A DNA stretch of 20,424 nucleotides from Methanoregula sp. (GTDB lineage: Archaea > Halobacteriota > Methanomicrobia > Methanomicrobiales > Methanospirillaceae): contig JAPKXT010000170.1 in assembly GCA_026394695.1 (NCBI GenBank), forward strand, positions 1-20,424, in the 5' to 3' direction. Numbering within the stretch: the first letter of the stretch is position 1; each line of letters opens with the position of its first letter. The translations under genes were made by a program, and so were the position numbers. This document shows positions 1 through 7,231 of this stretch, in pieces. Below the pieces are notes generated by a model, which searched no databases, was not told the DNA's origin, and worked only from the letters and a program-made list of their open reading frames with translations.

Positions 1-600
1 GCTGGTAAGGCAAATGTCAATGATGCAATTTACGAATGTGCTGCAGGACTTAAAGTGATTCCAGCCGGTATCTCTCTCCAGGGATTCCAGCAGGCAGATC
101 CGGAAAAGATCCGCGATGTCTTGAGTGAGATTGTCAAACGCTGCGACTTTTTGTTGATCGATGCCCCTGCCGGGATCAGCAAGGACGGGATCGTTCCCCT
201 TGCTGTTGCCGATGAAGTGATCCTTGTCGTAAACCCTGAACTCTCTTCCATTGTTGACGCCCTCAAAACAAGGATACTCACCGAACTTGTCGGGGGGCAT
301 GTGCTTGGTTCAATCATCAATCGTGTCGATCAGGACAATCCCGAAACCATGATAAAAAAGATGGAGAAAGTGCTCGGTGTAAAAGTAATCGGTATAATTC
401 CAGAAGACCCCAACGTCCGTCGCGCAGCTTCTGCGAGAACTCCCCTTGTTATCAAGTTCCCGACATCCCCCTCCTCAAAATCTATTCGCCGCATTGCCTC
501 TGACCTCATTGGGGTTGCCTACAAAGAAGATAGTGAAGGAGCGCCAAAAGAAGGATTCATCGAAAGATTCACAAAAGCCCTGTTTAACAGGAAGTCGTAG
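1..600 (+). CDS. minD: MinD/ParA-type septum-site ATPase, 5' end missing
   Basis: The frame is open from base 1 and ends with TAG at 598-600, leaving the last 199 codons; the Walker A loop lies outside the window. The switch II/Walker B strand reads LLIDAPAG, as in MinD and Mrp-like deviant-Walker ATPases. It is followed by the family's conserved EVILVVNPE and INRVDQDNPE segments, the latter being the adenine-binding region. The last 17 residues (KEGFIERFTKALFNRKS) form an amphipathic basic/hydrophobic helix, like the membrane-targeting tail of MinD, so peripheral membrane binding is likely. The role in archaea is spatial positioning of surface or division machinery; the exact partner is not evident here. 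A T-run at 631-638 just after the stop probably ends transcription. MinD is preferred over ParA/Soj because of the tail; related paralogues are common in methanogens. Confidence 0.85.
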   Translation, partial: AGKANVNDAIYECAAGLKVIPAGISLQGFQQADPEKIRDVLSEIVKRCDFLLIDAPAGISKDGIVPLAVADEVILVVNPELSSIVDALKTRILTELVGGHVLGSIINRVDQDNPETMIKKMEKVLGVKVIGIIPEDPNVRRAASARTPLVIKFPTSPSSKSIRRIASDLIGVAYKEDSEGAPKEGFIERFTKALFNRKS

Positions 601-955
601 AAGAAACCGGGATTTGACGATATCTTTCATTTTTTTTTAAATCTTTTGGGTAAAATACCCGTTTATCGCGTAAATTATCTTACATGTACGCTGTGTTTTT
701 CGATACCTTGCATTGATGAATATCGATAAGAAAATTGATTGTGGAACGCAAATCATCGTGATGAAAAACTTAAAAAAAAAGTCTATCGGATCATGAGGAT
801 CATCACAGAGACAGGGATGGAGGAGATGCCAAAGCCCGGGGGAGCGTCTGTATGGGTGATGTCACTCAGATAGTGATCCCTCTGCAGGTTATTTTTTTGG
901 GCTGGAATAGTACTTTGCCCTAAAATCGGATTATTTAAGAAAATATTCAAAAATT
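601..955. other. intergenic region, AT-rich with one GC-rich island
   Basis: No gene of normal size is visible. A T-run at 631-638 follows the minD-type gene. The stretch 640-780 is AT-rich. A GC-rich island at about 795-890 stands out and is listed separately as a candidate small RNA. 900-955 is AT-rich and lies downstream of the minus-strand V4R gene. Confidence 0.6.
795..898 (+). ncRNA. candidate small RNA (unknown family)
   Basis: A GC-rich island of about 90 nt sits in AT-rich DNA. An A/T-rich TATA-like stretch (CTTAAAAAAAAAG, about 769-781) lies some 20 nt upstream, and a run of seven T (892-898) lies at the end. The ends can pair: GGATCA (797-802) with TGATCC (874-879). Inside, ACAGA (805-809) can pair with TCTGT (847-851). 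A 26-codon frame from 793 also spans it but has no ribosome binding site. No known RNA family was recognised and expression is inferred only. Confidence 0.35.
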
Positions 956-2065
956 TTATGCAGGTTTGTTGGTTATGGTGAAGACGCAGTGTTCGTCACC
1001 CTTTGACCGGCACTTGATCTCTTTTGCCTGCACTTTAATACCAAATGACCCTTCGATAATCCCCGCAAGAAGTCCGGCGGTGCAGAAGCATACATTTTTA
1101 CCGGTATTGCCAAACGCTTCGGACTCGACCGTGTGCGAGAGCGTCATCGTCTTGGTCTTTGCCGCCTCGTTCCATTCTGTTTTAATGATACTGAACCATC
1201 CCATCTGGGAGTAGAATGTAAACGCCATGTCGGAGAGGATATTGGGTTTGTCGATTCCCATTTTCTTGTAATGCTCGACATTTTCCTTACCCATGTCCAT
1301 ATATGCACGGTAATTGACTCCTCCAGCAGGCAACTCACCCATGGTCTTTTTTAATGAATTCGCCATAGATGTGAAGATAAAACGTGGCATTATTACAACA
1401 GGGTCATCAATCAGCCTGATCTTACCTTCAAGGGGTTTATGCTCGATAAATTCCGTTATGGCAGAGTCCCCCTTTACAATCGCCCGTGCCTTGAACTTCC
1501 AGCTGGATTCAACCTGGTCGGCAACAAACTCACAGGCATCATCCCCTTTTGCGTGACACTTTGTCTCAAGACAAAACCAGTTTTTACCGGTTACTGCAAT
1601 CAGGACACCTTCAATCCAACCCTGGTGGATGCCACACACGGGCATGTTCCAGTCTTTCATGACCTGGGATTCAAAGGTCTGTTTTGCCCGCAGAACGATT
1701 CGCTTGTCACTCTGCTCTACGAGCTCGAACGGAGCACCCCATCCCTGCTGGTGCTGGAGCTTGAATACGAGCATAAGAAATTCAGCCGGTTTCAGATCCA
1801 TGCCAGACTTTTTTAACAGGTTATTAAGGCCGACCGATCCCATTCCGACAGAGCGGAAGAGTTTACGGACTGCCTGTACGGCAAGTTTTTTGTCAAGATT
1901 TGCCTCATACATTTCGTAGATCGCTTTTACGAGATAGTTTGGGTTGCTCGCTGTTTTTACACCAAAAACCGAATACGAACCCCCTTCAGGATCTAATTCA
2001 ATATACGGGGTGATGTTCTTCTCCCCTTTGATGAGCGCCTCGAAGTCTTCACGTCCGATCTTCAT
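956..2065 (-). CDS. tandem V4R (4-vinyl reductase) domain protein
   Basis: 369 residues containing two V4R domains, at about residues 40-182 and 225-365. Each ends in the signature Cys-x7-Cys block: CHAKGDDACEF (C170, C178) and CRSKGDEHC (C352, C360), with a preceding CFCTAGLLAGI in the second copy. V4R domains bind small molecules or metal and occur in regulators, in bacteriochlorophyll-related BchJ and in many methanogen proteins. No DNA-binding or enzymatic domain is attached, so this is probably a soluble binding or sensor protein; the ligand is unknown. The ATG at 2065 has no Shine-Dalgarno sequence just upstream. An inverted repeat with a TATA-like loop lies 35-56 nt upstream and may control it. 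It is 105 bp downstream of another minus-strand gene. The domain call is firm; the function is not. Confidence 0.85.
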   Translation of the reverse strand: MKIGREDFEALIKGEKNITPYIELDPEGGSYSVFGVKTASNPNYLVKAIYEMYEANLDKKLAVQAVRKLFRSVGMGSVGLNNLLKKSGMDLKPAEFLMLVFKLQHQQGWGAPFELVEQSDKRIVLRAKQTFESQVMKDWNMPVCGIHQGWIEGVLIAVTGKNWFCLETKCHAKGDDACEFVADQVESSWKFKARAIVKGDSAITEFIEHKPLEGKIRLIDDPVVIMPRFIFTSMANSLKKTMGELPAGGVNYRAYMDMGKENVEHYKKMGIDKPNILSDMAFTFYSQMGWFSIIKTEWNEAAKTKTMTLSHTVESEAFGNTGKNVCFCTAGLLAGIIEGSFGIKVQAKEIKCRSKGDEHCVFTITNKPA

Positions 2066-2099
2066 GGAGGAATGGTCTGCAGTTATCTGATTAAAGGGT

Positions 2100-2121
2100 T
2101 TCGTCTTTAAATTTAGACGAA
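2100..2121 (-). promoter_or_regulatory. inverted repeat around a TATA-like box, upstream of the V4R gene
   Basis: TTCGTCT (2100-2106) and AGACGAA (2115-2121) are perfect 7-bp inverted repeats separated by 8 AT-only bases. Read on the minus strand, the centre gives AAATTTAAA, a plausible TATA-like box about 46 bp from the V4R start. A repressor dimer on the arms would cover the promoter. A terminator hairpin for the upstream minus-strand gene is an alternative. Confidence 0.4.
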
Positions 2122-2170
2122 GATTCAGTCATTTATCGCAAAACAGGAGAAATAATGGTTGAATTAATCA

Positions 2171-3145
2171 TTAAATTTCCAGGAGAATTTTCGCGTTAAG
2201 ATCCAGAACAATGTCTGAGTTTGACCCATCAAATTTTATGTGAAATGTTTTAAGATTCTGGGCGCGGTCCATGATGATACACTCGTATTTCCCATACGTC
2301 ACTTTGAAACTAACCGTTCCTACATCAGTGGTGATGTCGCTACCCAGAATCTTGCCCTCACTCCGGACGGATACGTTTACACCGTTTTGGGGGATTTTGT
2401 CTTTCTCGATGGTGAGCTTGAGCACTCCCATACCCTCACTTTTTTTACCGATCTCAGGTATGACGGACGGTAAGCTTTTTCTCAGGTGTGTCTTTTCAAA
2501 AATCCGTGATCCCATAACAACAGCATCGACAATATCAGGTTTTACATTATAAAACTCGAATTTTTCATGTCCTGTGATCATTAACACTGCCTTGTCACTG
2601 TACAAAGACCCGGTCTCATCAATATAGATAGCACCTTCAGCCTCGCCATCGATAAACGCAAGATAGTTTTCATGGCCGTCCTCTTTTGCCACAGCAATCC
2701 CGGTGGATTGCCTTAAGGAAGCATAATGGAATAGCTCATGGAGCGTGAAAATCCCCACGTATTTTGAGCCCTTGAAAATATTTTCAAGCAGATCGTGAAT
2801 CACATTAGGGATGCTCCTTTTCAGGTGCGACTTTTCAAAAATCCGGCACCGCATGACAATAGTCTCAATAATATCCGGGGTTATTTCATAGAAATCGAAT
2901 TGTTCATGCCCGGAGATCATCTTCCCCGCCTGGTCACCATACACGGTTCCCGTCTTATCCATGTAGATGGCGCCTTCGGCTTCGCCGGCAATGAACGCAA
3001 GATAGTACTCCCGTTCGTTCTCTTTTGCCACAGCAATCCCGTTATAACTCCGTGATGTTGCAAACTGGAACAGTTCATGGAGTGTAAAAGTCCCCAGATG
3101 CTTTGAGCCCTTGTGAATATTTTTTATCAGGTCCTGTATTTCCAT
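2171..3145 (-). CDS. unrecognised protein with duplicated ~113-residue domain
   Basis: 324 residues from the ATG at 3145; a TTG one codon earlier is also in frame. The protein has two copies of one unit, residues about 1-113 and 114-228. They share FTLHELF, GIAVAKE, YLAFI.GEAEGAIY and a GHE.F.FY block. A beta-rich C-terminal part (about 237-324) ends the protein and may be an Ig- or carboxypeptidase-regulatory-like fold. There is no signal peptide or membrane segment, so it is likely cytosolic. The repeat resembles the PATAN/DUF4388 style (LxELFQF, G.AVA, ..I.GE..GA.Y), but this is a weak impression. The copies are still similar at DNA level: a 21-bp match starts at 2681 and again at 3020, 339 bp (113 codons) apart. 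It is transcribed toward the V4R gene and divergently from the prepilin peptidase gene. I do not assign a function. Confidence 0.75.
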   Translation of the reverse strand: MEIQDLIKNIHKGSKHLGTFTLHELFQFATSRSYNGIAVAKENEREYYLAFIAGEAEGAIYMDKTGTVYGDQAGKMISGHEQFDFYEITPDIIETIVMRCRIFEKSHLKRSIPNVIHDLLENIFKGSKYVGIFTLHELFHYASLRQSTGIAVAKEDGHENYLAFIDGEAEGAIYIDETGSLYSDKAVLMITGHEKFEFYNVKPDIVDAVVMGSRIFEKTHLRKSLPSVIPEIGKKSEGMGVLKLTIEKDKIPQNGVNVSVRSEGKILGSDITTDVGTVSFKVTYGKYECIIMDRAQNLKTFHIKFDGSNSDIVLDLNAKILLEI

Positions 3146-3328
3146 CAAAACTCATCTCATCATGTATTATTTTTTGGAGGATATGATTACCCGAAGCATT
3201 TTCCCCATGTACTATAGTGGAGTTATTCGCAACAGGTATATTTTACATTTGCGGAATTATTTTTTGTTTCTTATTAACTACCCATCACTATACATAAGTG
3301 CTCTAAAAAAAAAGGGTATATCGGATTT
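3146..3328. promoter_or_regulatory. divergent promoter region
   Basis: 183 bp between the start of the duplicated-domain gene (minus) and the prepilin peptidase (plus). CTATACATA at about 3288-3296 is a TATA-like box some 35 bp before the plus-strand ATG at 3329. AT-rich sequence at 3158-3176 may serve the minus gene. A 55-codon frame from 3183 preceded by GGAGG is present, but the 2-nt spacing and the overlap with the next gene argue against it. Confidence 0.4.
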
Positions 3329-4519
3329 ATGGAAATACTCTACCCTATGATAATCTCGGCGGTTGCGGTTCTCGCCACCCTGTTCTATGCTTCATATCTC
3401 GATATCAGGGACCGTCGCGTACCGTTTATTTATTGGTTACCGATGCTGGGTATTGGTATTGTCTGTACCGGATATCTCCTGTGGCAGAAAACCGCCAATG
3501 TGAGCCTTATCACTGGTTATCTTGCTATTGTCGTGTGTTTTCTTTATGCAGATTATCTGGATAGCCGCGGGAGAACAGATTCACCAGGTCTTACCTGGTA
3601 TTACAAAAAGTCCTCGATTTTTTACTTTCTTGCACTGGTACTGATCCTCCCGGCCCTGTCATGGTTCGTCTTTGCACCATCAATAAACATCCAGCTTGTC
3701 CCGTGGTACGGAATGTTTGTCGGGATCTTATCCTATATTTCATATCTGGAATACAAGGGCAGGTTTGATGAACATGCCCGGCCAAAACACCGGAAACAGA
3801 ACTCCGATGTCTCTGATACTATCACCCGCTGGTATTTTGTCCTGATCATCATAATTTTTGCAATTACTTCATTGCTCATGCTTTTTGGTCCGGATGGATG
3901 GGGATCTCCTGCTCTCGTAATTCTGCTCCTGGCAGTTTTTTGCGGGGTTTTCTATATTTTTGCACGAATGCATCTTTTTGGCGGTGCAGATGCATGGGCA
4001 CTCATCTTCATTTCATTTTGTATTCCTACGTTCCCGTTCACACCACTCCTTGGTAACCCGCCACTTGGTTTTTTGTCATTCTCTGTCCTGATCAATGCCC
4101 TGCTGCTGAACCTTATTGCCCCAATCGGAATCTTTGTCATAAATTGTATCCGTGGAAACCGCGCCCCTCTGATGTACATGTTCTTTGGCTTCCCGGTAAG
4201 GGGTGACAGGATCCAGGATGAATGGGGTTTTGTGATGGAAGACATTGAAGAAAAGAAAGGAACAATCAGCCGGAGATTTATTGGTTTCTGGGATTCTGTC
4301 AGGCGCATGTATTCCGGTACAGGCAGGGTGTATACAAAAGACCTGAGGGAACATCCCGAAAAATTCCAAAAGGAACTGGAGATATACAGGAATGCCGGCA
4401 CAGTATGGATTTCATATGCGGTACCATTTATCATCCCGATTACCGCAGGTCTGATAACGGCAATTGTATTTGGTGATCTTCTCTTTGCTGTCATGAAAAT
4501 TATAGCGGGAGGAATATAA
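3329..4519 (+). CDS. archaeal prepilin/prearchaellin peptidase, A24 family (FlaK-like)
   Basis: 396 residues, a polytopic membrane aspartyl protease of the GxGD type that removes class III signal peptides from pilins or archaellins. The first catalytic region is YLDIRDRRVP (residues 23-32, Asp25/Asp28), directly after membrane segment 1. The second is the GxGD-type motif GGAD at 218-221 (Asp221), followed by a hydrophobic helix. A hydrophilic C-terminal part (about 280-365, rich in Lys/Arg/Glu) and a last membrane segment (about 368-392) match the FlaK C-terminal extension. It is far longer than the ~230-residue FlaK of Methanococcus because several membrane helices lie between the two Asp motifs. 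The Y..YLD.R.R pattern recurs at 73-82 and, degenerate, at 136-145. hisI starts 1 nt after the stop, so the two are co-transcribed. Archaellum versus pilus substrate cannot be decided. Confidence 0.85.
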   Translation: MEILYPMIISAVAVLATLFYASYLDIRDRRVPFIYWLPMLGIGIVCTGYLLWQKTANVSLITGYLAIVVCFLYADYLDSRGRTDSPGLTWYYKKSSIFYFLALVLILPALSWFVFAPSINIQLVPWYGMFVGILSYISYLEYKGRFDEHARPKHRKQNSDVSDTITRWYFVLIIIIFAITSLLMLFGPDGWGSPALVILLLAVFCGVFYIFARMHLFGGADAWALIFISFCIPTFPFTPLLGNPPLGFLSFSVLINALLLNLIAPIGIFVINCIRGNRAPLMYMFFGFPVRGDRIQDEWGFVMEDIEEKKGTISRRFIGFWDSVRRMYSGTGRVYTKDLREHPEKFQKELEIYRNAGTVWISYAVPFIIPITAGLITAIVFGDLLFAVMKIIAGGI

Positions 4520-4520
4520 C

Positions 4521-4883
4521 ATGCTCACCTTAAAATTTGTTGATGGGTTGATTCCGGTTATCGTGCAGGATTCAAAAAGCCATGAAGTGCTGATGATGGC
4601 GTATGCAAACGATGAGGCTGTCCGTCTCACAAAAGAGACAGGATTTGCCCATTACTACAGCCGTAGCAGAAAGAAACTCTGGAAGAAAGGGGAAGAGAGC
4701 GGGCATTTCCAGAAAGTAGTACACATTTTCACCGACTGTGATGAGGACTGCCTGATATATCTGGTGGAGCAGACAGGTGCCGCCTGCCACACCGGTTACT
4801 CGTCATGTTTCTATCGCACTCTTGACGGGGATATCGTAGGGAAAAAGATATTTGACCCGGAAAAAGTGTACGGGAAGAAATGA
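4521..4883 (+). CDS. hisI: phosphoribosyl-AMP cyclohydrolase
   Basis: 120 residues, full length for stand-alone archaeal HisI. It opens the purine ring of phosphoribosyl-AMP in the third step of histidine biosynthesis, in the cytosol. The metal-binding core is clear: Asp72, Asp74 and Asp76 in TDCDEDC (Mg2+), and cysteines 73, 89 and 96 in the QTGAACHTGYSSCFYR block (Zn2+). The early MMAYANDEAVRLTKETG block is also typical. The start ATG lies 1 nt after the prepilin peptidase stop, with GGGAGG (4507-4512) as ribosome binding site inside the preceding gene. No other his gene is in the window, so it belongs to a dispersed pathway. A T-rich stretch (4892-4908) after the stop is the likely terminator and faces the convergent ferredoxin gene. 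Confidence 0.95.
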   Translation: MLTLKFVDGLIPVIVQDSKSHEVLMMAYANDEAVRLTKETGFAHYYSRSRKKLWKKGEESGHFQKVVHIFTDCDEDCLIYLVEQTGAACHTGYSSCFYRTLDGDIVGKKIFDPEKVYGKK

Positions 4884-4948
4884 GACTGAATGGTTTTATC
4901 TTTTTTTCATCGTGTGCAGTGTACAGTTGCCGAACTCCGGGATATACT
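4884..4948. terminator. convergent gap with T-rich tract
   Basis: 65 bp between hisI (plus) and the ferredoxin gene (minus). GGTTTTATCTTTTTTT (4893-4908) is a T-tract of the kind that ends archaeal transcripts, reading on the plus strand. No strong hairpin is visible. Confidence 0.45.
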
Positions 4949-5170
4949 TTATGCAATGAGAATGATCTGCACAGGGCAGAGATTCGCTGCTTCTAATGCA
5001 CATTGAAGAAGGTCATCCGGTACGATTCCCTCTGCCCGATCACCGCTGAACCGGTAACCTTCAGTAACCTGCGAGAATAAATCGCACGGGTTCTGGTCAA
5101 ATAGTTCAGGGCAGGTATTCCAGCATGCACCACAACTCACACATGCCGATCGATCGATGATCACATTCAT
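4949..5170 (-). CDS. single [4Fe-4S] ferredoxin
   Basis: 73 residues, typical of monocluster ferredoxins such as that of Thermotoga maritima. Cluster ligands are expected at Cys10, Cys13 and Cys16 (CVSCGAC) and Cys65 in the C-terminal CPVQII. Cys20 and Cys57 stand where this subfamily has a disulfide in place of the lost second cluster. Cys29 is extra. The role is low-potential electron transfer in the cytosol; the partner is not shown by the neighbourhood. The start ATG at 5170 begins MNVIIDRSACVSCG, a normal N-terminus for the family. A TATA-like TTAAATAT (minus strand, about 5257-5264) lies about 90 bp upstream. It is convergent with hisI and is a single-gene unit. Confidence 0.92.
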   Translation of the reverse strand: MNVIIDRSACVSCGACWNTCPELFDQNPCDLFSQVTEGYRFSGDRAEGIVPDDLLQCALEAANLCPVQIILIA

Positions 5171-5572
5171 AGGGGTAATTCCTGGAGTGTTGGGTAACCA
5201 GGTACCGGATGGGACTTCATAGAGAGGAAACGAATACCAGTTCTGGCAAAAATCATATTTAATTGATCTATTCTCAGTTATGGTAACATAACTATCGTAG
5301 TAAAGGGTTTTCTGCCTTGATTATAAAATCAGGGAGATTTTTAGAGAATTATCTGAAAAGTTGTTTCATGCGGGACACTCGCAGAATGTATTCAACAGAG
5401 TATTTTTTGGTTACACTACATGCATGCTGGAGCGGATGATCATACTTGATCCCAAAATTAAGGATAAACTCACCCGAAGTATCATACCGGTCCGGTTTTT
5501 TCCCGGAAATTGTGTAAAATAAGAAAGAAATGTTTATCGTAAGATCCTGCCACAGTATTTCTTTGAACGATT
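5171..5572. other. intergenic region with ferredoxin promoter and a hairpin
   Basis: About 400 bp with no firm gene. The ferredoxin promoter probably lies near 5257-5264. AAAATC (5325-5330) and GATTTT (5336-5341) form a 6-bp hairpin with a 5-base loop, terminator-like. A minus-strand frame from ATG 5588 to TAA 5349 (79 codons) ends just before this hairpin. It has ordinary amino-acid composition but no ribosome binding site. Its start would overlap the start of the propeller gene, so I rate it unlikely. Confidence 0.4.
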
Positions 5573-6826
5573 TTGAGATCCTATGCATTTTTATATATTT
5601 TTGGCATTGTGCTCCTGGTTTGTAGTACAATTCCGGTCGCCCAGGCGGTTGAACCGCTCTGGATTGTGAATGCGACACCGGGTCTGGACATAACTGGTGT
5701 TTCAATATCAGCAGACGGATCAACAATCGTCGCTGGTGGAGACCAGTTGATTGCCATCTCACGGGACGGGAAAAAATTGTGGTCTGGTTGGGCGGGGGAA
5801 CTGGTTGAAATGAGCCGTGATGGCAGGTACATCATCACTTCGCTGGGCTCATCCATCAGATTATTTGATTCAAACGGTGCGAGTTTATGGGACCAGTCTA
5901 TAGGGGAACCGGTAACTGATATCTCAATTACCCCGGATGGCTTAATGATCGCCTCCTGTGGCGGAAGTGCTGTAAAATCCTGGTATAATTCAGGGGCAGG
6001 GCTTGGATCGAATACCACCAATAAGGTAAAGCACCTCAGGATTTCACCGGCAAAAGACCAGATTGCGGTTACAACGGAAACGGCACTCCGTAGCTTCAAC
6101 CTGAGTTATGTTCCCTTCTGGTCTGATGAAGAGGTGAGTCCTGATCTCATTGAGATATCCACTGACGGAACTCATCTCGTTATTGCCGGCGGTAACTGGA
6201 TATGGCTCTACCATGGAAGCGGGACCCGGATCTGGGACAAGCACATTGAGGGAGGAAATATCCTTTCCCTCGCATTTTCCCGTGATGGCTCGACTATTGT
6301 GACCGGGCAGGATGATAATACCATAACCGTTCTGGATAATGACGGTAACGTTCTCTGGACAGCAAAAGCCGGGTTCTGGGTGATGAGTGTCGGGGTATCG
6401 GATAATGGGTCCGTAATCGTTGCCGGTAGCATGGACAAAAACCTGTATATTTTCGACCGTGAGGGAACGCTCCTCGGGACGTTCCAGGCAGCCGGGATGA
6501 TAAAATCCCGGTCGGTTGGCATAAGCGGGGATGGTTCCCGTATAGTCATGGTCGATGGGACCAGCGTTTATGGTTTTTCCGGAGCTCAATTCAGCCGACC
6601 CGCACCATCAGTAACACCTGGTGTGACGGGCAATCAGTCCACCGTAACAATGAATAATACTCTCACCCCGGTTACCGCTACAACAGTTGTAGCGACAACT
6701 CCGCCCGGAACAGGACAACCAGTAACACCTGTTCCCACAACAACACAACAATCCGGCATCCCATGGATTCTGCCCCTGACTCCCGTTGCAGTCATCATAT
6801 TCATACGACAGAAAATCAGAACGTGA
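5573..6826 (+). CDS. exported, C-terminally anchored beta-propeller (WD40/PQQ-like) protein
   Basis: 417 residues. The start is a TTG at 5573, because a TGA lies three codons upstream and no ATG precedes the signal peptide (MRSYAFLYIFGIVLLVCSTIPVA). Residues about 26-345 are repeated blades of the form S.DGSTIVAGG...I...D..G..LW; at least six copies can be counted, enough for a closed propeller. A Thr/Pro/Val-rich stalk (about 346-396) and a final hydrophobic segment ending in RQKIRT (397-417) follow, so the propeller sits outside the cell on a membrane anchor. Such proteins are common in methanogen envelopes; the ligand is unknown. It is a paralogue of the gene at 13955, sharing blade spacing and blocks such as SVGVS..GS.IVAG..D.NLYI. 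It is monocistronic by context, with T-rich sequence after the stop. Confidence 0.85.
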   Translation: MRSYAFLYIFGIVLLVCSTIPVAQAVEPLWIVNATPGLDITGVSISADGSTIVAGGDQLIAISRDGKKLWSGWAGELVEMSRDGRYIITSLGSSIRLFDSNGASLWDQSIGEPVTDISITPDGLMIASCGGSAVKSWYNSGAGLGSNTTNKVKHLRISPAKDQIAVTTETALRSFNLSYVPFWSDEEVSPDLIEISTDGTHLVIAGGNWIWLYHGSGTRIWDKHIEGGNILSLAFSRDGSTIVTGQDDNTITVLDNDGNVLWTAKAGFWVMSVGVSDNGSVIVAGSMDKNLYIFDREGTLLGTFQAAGMIKSRSVGISGDGSRIVMVDGTSVYGFSGAQFSRPAPSVTPGVTGNQSTVTMNNTLTPVTATTVVATTPPGTGQPVTPVPTTTQQSGIPWILPLTPVAVIIFIRQKIRT

Positions 6827-7040
6827 GAACGAATCCTGATAATTTTTTTGATGATTTGTATTGATATTCGCCTTTTCAACCTGATAACCCGGTTCGACTC
6901 CTTCTTTTACGTTCTCTCACCTTAATATTCAATTCGGGTGCACGGCGAGGGGAATCCTCACGCATGAAAGGGATATGGAGATAGAACAAGGAAAAAGGGA
7001 AGGCATGAGGTGCCGATAAATGTGTACAATAATAATAAAT

Positions 7041-7049
7041 TCTTATAAA
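7041..7049 (+). promoter_or_regulatory. TATA-like box before the 49-residue protein
   Basis: CTTATAAAT fits the methanogen TATA consensus. A start site about 25 nt downstream (near 7068) would leave a leader of some 14 nt to the ATG at 7082, containing AAGGGA as a weak ribosome binding site. The preceding 6827-7040 shows no gene. Confidence 0.45.
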
Positions 7050-7081
7050 TTGCACATCAAGGCTATCCAAGGGATAAAAAT

Positions 7082-7231
7082 ATGGCAGAATTCCAGATAC
7101 CAACCTGTAATCACGATCATGATGAAACAGCGATGACCAGGGTTTGGGCAGATGGTCATGGAAATGCAGTGTATCAATGCCCGACATGTGGAAGGAAAAC
7201 ACAATGCAGGGATGGGGCGGGCGGGCGGTAA
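7082..7231 (+). CDS. 49-residue putative zinc-binding protein
   Basis: The frame starts with ATG at 7082 and stops with TAA at 7229-7231. The protein begins MAEFQIPTCNHDHDE. It has a Cys-x-His-x-His group (C9, H11, H13) and later a CPTCGRKTQC block (first two Cys separated by two residues), which together could hold one zinc ion. It is highly charged and lacks membrane segments, so it is cytosolic. A TATA-like box at 7041 and a weak AGGG motif about 10 nt upstream support expression. The family is not recognised. Small one-finger proteins of this kind are frequent and mostly uncharacterised in methanogens. Confidence 0.55.
   Translation: MAEFQIPTCNHDHDETAMTRVWADGHGNAVYQCPTCGRKTQCRDGAGGR

Noticed and set aside
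3183..3350. 55-codon frame preceded by GGAGG
   Set aside because: The spacing from GGAGG to ATG is only 2 nt, the product has no recognisable features, and it overlaps the prepilin peptidase start by 22 nt.
3952..4494. Minus-strand 180-codon frame opposite the prepilin peptidase gene
   Set aside because: It is the shadow of a gene with clear catalytic motifs and has no ribosome binding site or family features.
5349..5588. Minus-strand frame of 79 codons opposite the start of the first propeller gene
   Set aside because: Ordinary amino-acid composition and a hairpin just after its stop are in favour. There is no ribosome binding site, the TATA-like sequence directly abuts its ATG, and the start overlaps a better-supported gene.
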